A DNA stretch of 49,912 nt from an uncultured Cytophagaceae bacterium (GTDB lineage Bacteria > Bacteroidota > Bacteroidia > Cytophagales > Spirosomataceae): assembly GCA_903933935.1 (NCBI GenBank), contig CAIZMB010000094.1:1-49912 (forward strand), given 5' to 3'. Under the pieces are notes generated by a model. That model saw only the letters and a list, made by a program, of their open reading frames with translations. It ran no database searches and was not told the DNA's origin. The position numbers and the translations under genes are program-made. Of this stretch, positions 43,157-49,912 are shown piece by piece. Position 1 is the first letter of the stretch, and each line of letters begins with the position of its first letter.

Positions 43157-43176
43157 ATTGCGTAATTTTGCGCAAT
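43157..43176. repeat. Inverted repeat upstream of the Anbu gene
   Basis: Arms ATTGCG (43157-43162) and CGCAAT (43171-43176) with an 8-base spacer TAATTTTG, placed 9 bases before the Anbu ATG. It could be an operator or a start-controlling hairpin, but it is short. Confidence 0.45.
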
Positions 43177-43203
43177 ATTACGATTTTTATTTAGAAGCCT
43201 ATG

Positions 43204-44166
43204 TTAACTTACGGGCTTAATGTCAAAATAGGTGTTAAATACTGTTTGGCCTATTTCATTGTTCTTCGATTGGAAATCATCTAAAAATTGGTGCAGCCCT
43301 GTTTTCAAAATATCGTCAATTTCAGTAAACTCAATTTCTGATAAAAGTTTTGATATTTTCTTTTCGGCTGCATTTGAATATCCGTGATCAAATGAGGTTC
43401 CCGAAATGGCATAAAGTGATAATTCTGCCTCTTGCAGACAATGCACAACGGACCTTGGAAAGCTTTTGTCAAGAATTAAAAATTCGACGATATGTGTGGG
43501 ACTAATCACCTTGTATTGTTGGCGAAACATATTATAAGCTGAAACAGATTTTAGAACGGCCGACCATAATAAAAGGTCTAATGGTGATCCTATAGCGTCA
43601 ATATCGGGAAGTAGGGTGAAGTATTTTACATCTAAAAAGCGCGTTGTTTTGTCTGCTCGTTCTAACAATTTGCCCATCTGGCCAAAATGCCAACCTTCAC
43701 CTCTAGTGATCGTTGAGTCGACGATCCCATAAAAAAGTTGGCTACCCGATTTTATTTCTTCTAAAAAACCCTGATAGCGAGATATTTCCCAGTTTTTACT
43801 TCCCTCGACTCGATCCTTTACTTTCCAATATATTTGATTGACATATTCCCACATTTCTTTTGAAATGCTTTCACGAATGGTCCGAGCATTTTCACGTGCG
43901 CTATACAAACAAGAAAGGATGGAGTTGGGATTGTCCACGTCAAAGGTCATAAAATGCAGTACATTTTCACGATTGGCCACGGGATAATGCTCGAAAAAAT
44001 TGAAGTGGTCGGCAGTAGCGACAATCAAGGGCTCCCATTGTTCGGGTACATTGGGCGGAAGGTCTAAGGCTAAATTAAAATTAACGGAGATAAATCGCGC
44101 GTAATTATCCGCTCGCTCAATGTAACGATTCATCCAATAAATGGAGTTAGCAACTCGACTTAGCAT
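43204..44166 (-). CDS. Alpha-E domain protein, Anbu-operon type
   Basis: A 320-residue, mostly alpha-helical cytoplasmic protein of the alpha-E family (DUF403). The hallmark N-terminus MLSRVANSIYWMNRYIERADNYARFI is followed by ENARTIRESISKEMWEYVNQIYW and GQMGKLLERADKTTRFLDVKYF. In related genomes the domain occurs with circularly permuted ATP-grasp enzymes, transglutaminases and Anbu, in a proposed peptide-tagging pathway. It heads this operon; the ATP-grasp gene is not present upstream. It is divergent from pyrD over 187 bases of AT-rich DNA in which I saw no clear promoter box. Confidence 0.92.
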   Translation of the reverse strand: MLSRVANSIYWMNRYIERADNYARFISVNFNLALDLPPNVPEQWEPLIVATADHFNFFEHYPVANRENVLHFMTFDVDNPNSILSCLYSARENARTIRESISKEMWEYVNQIYWKVKDRVEGSKNWEISRYQGFLEEIKSGSQLFYGIVDSTITRGEGWHFGQMGKLLERADKTTRFLDVKYFTLLPDIDAIGSPLDLLLWSAVLKSVSAYNMFRQQYKVISPTHIVEFLILDKSFPRSVVHCLQEAELSLYAISGTSFDHGYSNAAEKKISKLLSEIEFTEIDDILKTGLHQFLDDFQSKNNEIGQTVFNTYFDIKPVS

Positions 44167-44353
44167 AGGCTTTATATTTTATTAAATGCTTGATTATCCG
44201 ATGGATGCTTAAAATTATTGTTTTTTTTGAGACTTTCATCAAGCAACGAAATTATTTAAATATACTCTATTAAATCTACATTTTATCCTTGTTTTATTCC
44301 CATAAATATGGTCAAATGTTGTATTTTTACTTTGTTTTATTTTTAAGGAATTT

Positions 44354-45388
44354 ATGTTTTATCAAAATATTCTCAAACCTCTCTTGTTCTTAGTTAATCC
44401 CGAACGTGCTCATTCTATAGTAGCCCATGGTTTGCGGTTAATGATGAAAATTCCAGGTGTTTCATTTGTTTTCCAATTAGTATATGGGTTTAAGCATAAA
44501 AATTTAGAACGAGAGGTCTTTGGTTTAAGATTTGAAAACCCGGTTGGTTTAGCCGCGGGTTTTGATAAAAATGCCTATTTGGTGGATGAATATGCAAATC
44601 TCGGATTTGGGTTTATTGAAGTGGGAACTGTCACTCCTAAGGCACAAGCGGGTAATCCTACGCCCCGACTATTTCGTTTGCCAAAAGATGAGGCCTTGAT
44701 CAATCGGATGGGTTTTAATAATGAAGGGATGTTCGCGATGCAAAAGCGTTTAGCCTCAAGAAAATCAAAGGTGATTGTTGGCGGTAATCTGGGCAAAAAC
44801 AAAGTTACTCCCAATGAAGAAGCTGAAGAAGATTATTGTTTAAGTTTTGAAACGTTGTTTAATGATGTGGATTATTTTGCGGTCAATGTAAGTTCGCCGA
44901 ATACGCCCAATTTAAGGGCTTTACAAGAAAAGGAACCTTTGAAAAAGCTGTTGATGCGGTTGCAAAAATTGAATCAGAGTAAGCAAAAGCCTAAACCAAT
45001 CTTATTGAAAATTGCTCCTGATTTAACCAATGAGCAATTGGATGATGTCATTGAGATTGTGTTGGAAACTAATTTAGCTGGGATCATTGCTACGAACACA
45101 ACACTTTCAAGGGAGGGATTGCAGTCATCTGCGAGATTATCTAATGAGGTGGGCGGCTTAAGTGGTCGGCCATTGCGAGAAAGGTCTACGGAAGTAATCG
45201 CCTATTTGCATGACAAGTCGAAAGGTAAAATTCCTATCATTGGCGTGGGTGGTATTCATTCTGCAGAGGATGCGATAGAAAAATTGAAAGCTGGGGCCTG
45301 TTTAATTCAGCTCTACACTGGGTTTATATATGAAGGGCCTGGCTTGATAAAAGAAATTAATCAGGCGATCCTTAAAAATGGTTTGTAA
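44354..45388 (+). CDS. pyrD: Dihydroorotate dehydrogenase (quinone), class 2
   Basis: Oxidises dihydroorotate to orotate, passing electrons to the membrane quinone pool. It has 344 residues. The N-terminal amphipathic segment (about 1-40) is the membrane-docking part of class 2. [45 protein letters not shown], the catalytic Ser in [14 protein letters not shown], and the FMN-phosphate loops [20 protein letters not shown] and [11 protein letters not shown] are all present. Confidence 0.97.
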   Translation: MFYQNILKPLLFLVNPERAHSIVAHGLRLMMKIPGVSFVFQLVYGFKHKNLEREVFGLRFENPVGLAAGFDKNAYLVDEYANLGFGFIEVGTVTPKAQAGNPTPRLFRLPKDEALINRMGFNNEGMFAMQKRLASRKSKVIVGGNLGKNKVTPNEEAEEDYCLSFETLFNDVDYFAVNVSSPNTPNLRALQEKEPLKKLLMRLQKLNQSKQKPKPILLKIAPDLTNEQLDDVIEIVLETNLAGIIATNTTLSREGLQSSARLSNEVGGLSGRPLRERSTEVIAYLHDKSKGKIPIIGVGGIHSAEDAIEKLKAGACLIQLYTGFIYEGPGLIKEINQAILKNGL

Positions 45389-45448
45389 AATGATTTTGTA
45401 AATCAAATCAAAAAGTCGAAATTTATAGATTAAAATACCTTTTTATTT

Positions 45449-47899
45449 ATGGCCAAAAAGATCGTTAATACATCAAATACGCTTCAGATTAATTTTGAGA
45501 AGGGAGCTAAAAAGGATAGTTCTTCTAGTCCAGGTTTCTTCCGCTTTCGAATTATTTTTGCGGCTTTTTTGTTTGGGGTTGGCACTTTATTGTTGGTCGC
45601 ATTTGCATCTAATTTTTTTGTTGGCGTCGCTGATCAGAGTGAATTAGAGCAGGGTTCAATTGATGTGTTAAATGGTTCAGATATTCCTGTAAAGAATTTT
45701 GCAGGTTTACTGGGAGCTAAAATTGCCCATTTCTTTTTGTTCAGAACTTTTGGTTGGTCTTCGTTTTTACTCATTCCCCTCTTTTATTTATCTGCTTTGA
45801 AATTGGGTTTTAAGCGTGAACTATATCCTTTGGATCGCCTTTCTTGGCAAGTTCTATTTTACATTATTTGGGGGAGTTTAGTGGCAGGTTTTTTGGTATT
45901 CCAATTGGATTTGCCTCATTCATTGGGTGGGGGAGTAGGCTTTTTTATTAATGAAAAGTTGAACCAGCTCATCGGCTATCTTTCTGTATTTCTGATATTG
46001 TTTGTTGGCTTTGTCTTCTTGGTTATTTTTTATCAATTAAACCCTAAGCAAGTTCTGGCCGTTCCTGATTTGGTCAATGATGCGCCTGAAGGTTTAGATG
46101 AAGGATTAGATAAAGACTTTGTGGATGATTTTATCGATGAAGATGGGCCTAGTATTCACGAGGATAATGAAGATTTGGAGGTCTTTAGGCCGATTGTCCC
46201 TCCTGAGAAGGTAGAAGAGATTAGTGTAGAAGAAGAAATATTGGCGCCTATTGAAAATGAAATAGCTGCTGTGGATGATTTATCGTTTACCTATAAGGTG
46301 GCTGTTGATGAAACTCCTGTGGAGGAAGTGGAAGATTCTAGCTTAGCGGGACAGGAACTTAAGGCGAATGATTTGGTTCAGCAATTTGGCCTATATGATC
46401 CGACGGCCGATTTGCCAAAGTACGTTTATCCGACCTTGGATTTATTGAAGGAATATGATCAGAAAAATCAGACGACTCAAGTGACGATGGATGAGTTGAA
46501 GGAAAATAAGGAGAAGATTGTGGAGACTTTATTGAATTATGGAATTGGTATTCAGAAGATTGAGGCTACGATTGGGCCAACGGTCACCCTATATGAGATT
46601 ATACCCAAAGCGGGTGTTCGAGTAAGTAAAATAACTTCGTTGGAAGACGACTTATCTCTTTCTTTGGCGGCTATGGGGGTTCGGATTATTGGCCAAATGC
46701 CTGGAAAAGGTACGATAGGGATAGAAGTGGCCAATAAGAATAGAGAGATGGTGCCGGTTCGGGCTGTTATTGGTTCTGAAAAATTTCAAAAATCTACCTA
46801 TGATCTACCCATTACGTTGGGAAAAACAATTTCAAATGAAATTTTTGTAGCTGATTTAGCCAAAATGCCACATTTATTGATGGCCGGTGCTACGGGCCAA
46901 GGGAAGTCGGTCGGTTTAAATATGTTGTTGACTTCTTTAATTTACAAAAAACATCCAGCTACATTAAAATTTGTTTTGGTCGATCCTAAAAAAGTAGAGC
47001 TTTCTTTATTCAATAAATTAGAGAGACACTTTTTGGCATGTCTTCCTGATTCAGAGGAGGCTATTATTACAGACACCAAAAAAGTGGTTAGTACGCTTAA
47101 TTCTCTTTGTAAGGAGATGGATATGCGTTATGATAAACTGAAGGATGCAGGTTGTCGAAATATCAAGGAATACAATCAGAAGTTTATCAATCGCCGATTG
47201 AATCCCAATGAGCATGATTTTATGCCTTATATTGTGTTGGTCATCGATGAACTTGCCGATTTGATGCTAACTGCTGGGAAAGAAGTGGAACACCCGATTG
47301 CCCGCTTGGCACAGTTGGCCCGTGCGATAGGAATTCACTTAGTGGTTGCGACTCAGCGTCCGTCTGTCAACGTAATTACGGGTACGATTAAGGCGAACTT
47401 CCCAGCTAGATTGTCGTTTAAAGTAATGTCAAAGATTGATTCAAGAACTATATTAGATGCAGGTGGTGCGGACCAATTAGTGGGGATGGGAGATATGCTT
47501 TTATCCATGGGTTCTGAGGTTATACGCTTGCAATGCGCCTTTGTGGATACACCTGAAGTGGAGGAGATATGTGAGTTTATTGGGAACCAACAAGGTTATG
47601 CGTCTGCTTATTTGTTGCCTGAGCCTGATTCTGAGGAGATGGGTGGGCAAGATCGGGGTGATTTTGATCCAGCAAATAGAGATTCGTTTTTTGAGGAGGC
47701 GGCACGATTAGTCGTGATGCACCAACAAGGTAGCACGTCATTAATTCAACGAAAATTGAAATTGGGTTATAACCGAGCGGGTCGATTGATTGACCAACTA
47801 GAGTCTGTTGGCATTGTGGGTTCCTTTGGAGGATCTAAGGCGAGAGAAGTTTTAGTTAAGTCGGAAACCGAGTTAGAAGAAATATTAAAAAATCTATAA
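45449..47899 (+). CDS. ftsK: DNA translocase FtsK
   Basis: Septum-located hexameric motor that moves chromosome ends and activates XerCD at dif. It has 816 residues. Four N-terminal membrane helices (about 30-210), an acidic linker (about 205-330), then alpha/beta motor domains with Walker A GATGQGKS near 478, Walker B YIVLVIDELADLM near 594 and VVATQRPSVNVITG. The C-terminal winged helix (gamma) domain at 750-816 ends in ASTSLIQRKLKLGYNRAGRLIDQLE-type sequence, which reads KOPS sites. lolA follows 7 bases later. Confidence 0.97.
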   Translation: MAKKIVNTSNTLQINFEKGAKKDSSSSPGFFRFRIIFAAFLFGVGTLLLVAFASNFFVGVADQSELEQGSIDVLNGSDIPVKNFAGLLGAKIAHFFLFRTFGWSSFLLIPLFYLSALKLGFKRELYPLDRLSWQVLFYIIWGSLVAGFLVFQLDLPHSLGGGVGFFINEKLNQLIGYLSVFLILFVGFVFLVIFYQLNPKQVLAVPDLVNDAPEGLDEGLDKDFVDDFIDEDGPSIHEDNEDLEVFRPIVPPEKVEEISVEEEILAPIENEIAAVDDLSFTYKVAVDETPVEEVEDSSLAGQELKANDLVQQFGLYDPTADLPKYVYPTLDLLKEYDQKNQTTQVTMDELKENKEKIVETLLNYGIGIQKIEATIGPTVTLYEIIPKAGVRVSKITSLEDDLSLSLAAMGVRIIGQMPGKGTIGIEVANKNREMVPVRAVIGSEKFQKSTYDLPITLGKTISNEIFVADLAKMPHLLMAGATGQGKSVGLNMLLTSLIYKKHPATLKFVLVDPKKVELSLFNKLERHFLACLPDSEEAIITDTKKVVSTLNSLCKEMDMRYDKLKDAGCRNIKEYNQKFINRRLNPNEHDFMPYIVLVIDELADLMLTAGKEVEHPIARLAQLARAIGIHLVVATQRPSVNVITGTIKANFPARLSFKVMSKIDSRTILDAGGADQLVGMGDMLLSMGSEVIRLQCAFVDTPEVEEICEFIGNQQGYASAYLLPEPDSEEMGGQDRGDFDPANRDSFFEEAARLVVMHQQGSTSLIQRKLKLGYNRAGRLIDQLESVGIVGSFGGSKAREVLVKSETELEEILKNL

Positions 47900-47906
47900 A
47901 ATTGAT

Positions 47907-48518
47907 ATGAAAAAATTGCTTTACATCGTAGTGAGTTTATTTATCTCTTTGGGTACTTTTGGTCAATCTTCAAAGGCATTATCGATTGTTGACGGAATGC
48001 AAAAAATGTATAAATCGTTGCCTTCTTTTTCAGCTAACTTTTCTTATCAGACGGATGGAAATGGGGTGATGTCGGGGTCTATTACTGTGAGAGGGACTAA
48101 ATTTAGATTAAAAACAGCGGGCCAAGAAATTTTCAATAATGGGAAAGAAGTGTCTACTTACATGAAGGAAATTAATGAAGTAAACATTTCAGGCTTTGAT
48201 CCGGAGGAAGGTGATTTGAATCCAGCTAAGATATACTCCTTTGATAAAAAGCAATATAAAATCACTTTGGTGTCTGAGGCTGCTGGGGTGTCAACGTTAG
48301 AATTAGCGCCATCGGCTAAGTCGGCGCAAATTCAGAAAATTAGTTTAAAAATCGAAACCGGTAGCTTCAAAGTGAAGGAGTGGACGATTGTTAATAAAGC
48401 AGGGAAGAAACAGAATTTTAAGATTACAAAATTCAATCCGAATGCTGGAGTGGATGATACTTACTTCACTTTTAATAAGAAATCATTTCCGGGTGTTTCT
48501 GTGAACGATCTAAGATAA
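47907..48518 (+). CDS. lolA: Outer-membrane lipoprotein carrier LolA
   Basis: Periplasmic carrier taking lipoproteins from LolCDE to the outer membrane. It has 203 residues, with a signal peptide (ISLGTFGQS, cleaved near 20). A beta half-barrel with the family segments MYKSLPSFSANFSYQT, RGTKFRLKTAGQEIFNNGKEVSTYMKEINEV and SLKIETGSFKVKEWTIVNKAGKKQNFKITKF is present. It is co-transcribed with ftsK (7-base gap), an arrangement I associate with this phylum. It converges on purQ after 14 bases. Confidence 0.9.
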   Translation: MKKLLYIVVSLFISLGTFGQSSKALSIVDGMQKMYKSLPSFSANFSYQTDGNGVMSGSITVRGTKFRLKTAGQEIFNNGKEVSTYMKEINEVNISGFDPEEGDLNPAKIYSFDKKQYKITLVSEAAGVSTLELAPSAKSAQIQKISLKIETGSFKVKEWTIVNKAGKKQNFKITKFNPNAGVDDTYFTFNKKSFPGVSVNDLR

Positions 48519-48532
48519 TAGAAGGCTGTTAA

Positions 48533-49222
48533 TTAAGAAACAGTTTCTAGTATTAGTTGGCGCAAAATCTCCAACCCATCTGTATTATTTAAATCGGGAT
48601 CTGCAGCTCTTTCAGGGTGCGGCATTAGACCAAACACATTTCGTTGCTCATTGCATATTCCAGCGATATTGAGCAAGCTTCCATTCGGGTTGGCCGCATC
48701 ATTGATGTTTCCATTTTCGTCACAATAATAGAACAGGATTTGATCGTTGGCCTGTAAACTTGCTAACGTTTTTTCATCCGTAAAGTATCTACCCTCAGCA
48801 TGTGCGATAGGTATTTTATAGGCCTTATTTAAATCAAGTTCTTGGGTCAACAACGAGTTATTGGTTGCTGTCTTTAAGAAAATATTTTTTGATATGAATT
48901 TTTGCGAACTGTTTCTAAGGAGAACACCGGGAAGCAAGTGGGCTTCAACTAGCACTTGGAATCCGTTACAAATTCCCATGAGATATCCGCCATTTTTTGC
49001 ATGTGCAATTACGTGATCCATGATCGGTGAAAAGCGGGCTATGGCACCTGAACGAAGGTAATCGCCATATGAAAATCCACCTGGGATAATGATGAAATCA
49101 CAACCTTGTAGATCTGTTTCTTTGTGCCAAAGTTTCACAGCCTCGTGGCCTAAACTTTCAATAACTCCCACTGTGTCATCATCGCAATTAGAACCAGGAA
49201 ATACTACAACGCCAAATTTCAT
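48533..49222 (-). CDS. purQ: Phosphoribosylformylglycinamidine synthase subunit PurQ
   Basis: Glutaminase subunit that feeds ammonia to PurL in purine synthesis. It has 229 residues. The class I amidotransferase triad: nucleophile Cys85 in GICNGFQVL, with His and Glu in the C-terminal MPHPERA. The N-terminus MKFGVVVFPGSNCDDD and PGGFSYGDYLRSGA are diagnostic. The start at 49222 is preferred over the ATG at 49231 because it gives the family N-terminus and because a -7 box at 49252-49245 would leave hardly any leader before 49231. purL and purS are not in the window. Confidence 0.94.
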   Translation of the reverse strand: MKFGVVVFPGSNCDDDTVGVIESLGHEAVKLWHKETDLQGCDFIIIPGGFSYGDYLRSGAIARFSPIMDHVIAHAKNGGYLMGICNGFQVLVEAHLLPGVLLRNSSQKFISKNIFLKTATNNSLLTQELDLNKAYKIPIAHAEGRYFTDEKTLASLQANDQILFYYCDENGNINDAANPNGSLLNIAGICNEQRNVFGLMPHPERAADPDLNNTDGLEILRQLILETVS

Positions 49223-49244
49223 ATTTTTCATTTCAGATTATCTT

Positions 49245-49252
49245 CAAAAATA
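49245..49252 (-). promoter_or_regulatory. -7 box upstream of purQ
   Basis: TATTTTTG on the minus strand, about 22 bases before the chosen ATG. A possible -33 TTTG (49279-49276) is spaced at 23 bases, more than the usual 19-20. Confidence 0.4.
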
Positions 49253-49327
49253 CGGCTTTTTGTTAAATTTTTAAACAAACAAAAGCGCATTTATTTTTAG
49301 CAAAAGTGTTGGGGAATTAATTAACCT

Positions 49328-49360
49328 AAAAAAAGCTGCATGGGTTACATGCAGCTTTTT
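49328..49360 (-). terminator. Terminator of ahcY, probably bidirectional
   Basis: An 8-bp GC-rich stem (GCTGCATG 49335-49342 with CATGCAGC 49348-49355), loop GGTTA, flanked by seven A on the left and five T on the right. On the minus strand the hairpin is followed by T7. It lies between the ahcY stop and the purQ promoter. Confidence 0.85.
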
Positions 49361-49377
49361 GAAATTAAAATGATTGA

Positions 49378-49912
49378 CTAATAGCGGTAATGCTCAGGCT
49401 TGAATGGCCCGTTAGCCGGAACACCGATATAATCTGCCTGCTCTTTTTCTAATACCTCTAGCTTAGCGCCAATATGAGCTAAATGTAAGAAAGCTACTTT
49501 CTCATCTAAGTGTTTAGGCAAGATGTACACTTTGTTTTCATAATTAGCTGAATTAGCCCAAAGTTCTAGTTGAGCCAATGTCTGGTTACAAAATGAATTT
49601 GACATTACGAAAGATGGGTGACCCATCGCGCAACCAAGGTTAACTAAACGTCCTTCTGCTAATACGATTACATTTTTACCATCGATCGTATACATGTCAA
49701 CTTGTGGCTTGATTTGATCTTTGGTATCGCCATAATTACCGTTTAACCATTCCATGTCAATTTCGTTATCAAAATGACCGATGTTACAAACGATTGCTTT
49801 ATCTTTCATCGCCTTAAAGTGACGATCACGAATAATTTTCACATTTCCAGTAGCAGTAACAAAAATATTAGCTCTGGTAGCGGCTTCGTCCATTGGAACC
49901 ACTTCAAATCCA
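49378..49912 (-). CDS. ahcY: Adenosylhomocysteinase, C-terminal part (cut by window edge)
   Basis: Hydrolyses S-adenosylhomocysteine to adenosine and homocysteine, ending the methyl cycle. Only the C-terminal 177 residues are in the window; the frame runs off the end ([10 protein letters not shown] at the edge), so the first Met inside the window is not the start. NAD-binding-domain residues are visible ([33 protein letters not shown]), then [34 protein letters not shown] and the conserved C-terminus [10 protein letters not shown], where Lys and Tyr contact NAD in the partner subunit. Confidence 0.96.
   Translation of the reverse strand, partial: GFEVVPMDEAATRANIFVTATGNVKIIRDRHFKAMKDKAIVCNIGHFDNEIDMEWLNGNYGDTKDQIKPQVDMYTIDGKNVIVLAEGRLVNLGCAMGHPSFVMSNSFCNQTLAQLELWANSANYENKVYILPKHLDEKVAFLHLAHIGAKLEVLEKEQADYIGVPANGPFKPEHYRY

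Noticed and set aside
44167-44353. A gene in the alpha-E/pyrD gap.
   Set aside because: The 187 bases are AT-rich with no frame of useful length and no RNA hairpin that I could recognise.

Overview
The window looks like chromosomal DNA of an AT-rich Bacteroidota, most likely a member of the Cytophagales. The reasons are a protein ending in a type B gliding/type IX secretion sorting domain, a SusC/RagA-type TonB plug, an OmpP1/FadL porin, DUF1599, a viroplasmin-type RNase H, the cytochrome b558-type succinate dehydrogenase trio, and promoters fitting the Bacteroidota consensus (TTTG, about 19-20 bases, TAnnTTTG). Shine-Dalgarno sequences are not obvious. Genes are packed tightly, with many 4-bp ATGA overlaps and several convergent pairs with interlocked stop codons. 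I see no insertion sequence, prophage, CRISPR array or rRNA operon, and no gene-free stretch longer than 300 bases. The genus cannot be fixed from the sequence alone.

Layout. 1-5516 (minus): a ROK sugar kinase cut by the window edge and joined to a tRNA-like fragment; tdk with a YkgJ-type cysteine-cluster protein; and sdhC-sdhA-sdhB with a promoter and a terminator. 5700-10955: a large secreted CHU_C protein, a small DCC thiol oxidoreductase, an SGNH-hydrolase lipoprotein (minus) and fabD. 11084-11154: tRNA-Gln with its own promoter and terminator. 11237-14342 (minus): a translationally linked PfkB kinase, AGE-family epimerase and stand-alone TonB plug protein. 14447-18570: glmM and a cysteine desulfurase face proS across a 7-bp tandem repeat. 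18701-26043: envelope proteins, namely a Tyr/Asn/Ser-rich lipoprotein with a FadL-like porin, and a 1345-residue fibre-like repeat protein with a small outer-membrane protein.

26132-31343: a minus operon (DUF1599, DoxX/MauE-like membrane protein, shikimate kinase, membrane AraC regulator) divergent from folP and a class IV PLP enzyme. 31340-37047: eight minus-strand genes running from aroQ to mogA. 37148-41563: xerD, a four-gene minus operon (SDR, tsaE, alanine dehydrogenase, unknown) and a solitary MlaE permease. 41560-44166: an alpha-E / Anbu proteasome-like peptidase / transglutaminase operon. 44354-49912: pyrD, ftsK, lolA, purQ (minus) and the C-terminal part of ahcY (minus).

Most genes are housekeeping (respiration, fatty-acid, purine, pyrimidine, folate and shikimate metabolism, tRNA modification, division). 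The less ordinary parts are the Anbu operon without its usual ATP-grasp partner, the fibre/outer-membrane protein pair, the kinase-epimerase-plug operon, the lipoprotein-porin pair, and the heptamer repeat between cysteine desulfurase and proS.
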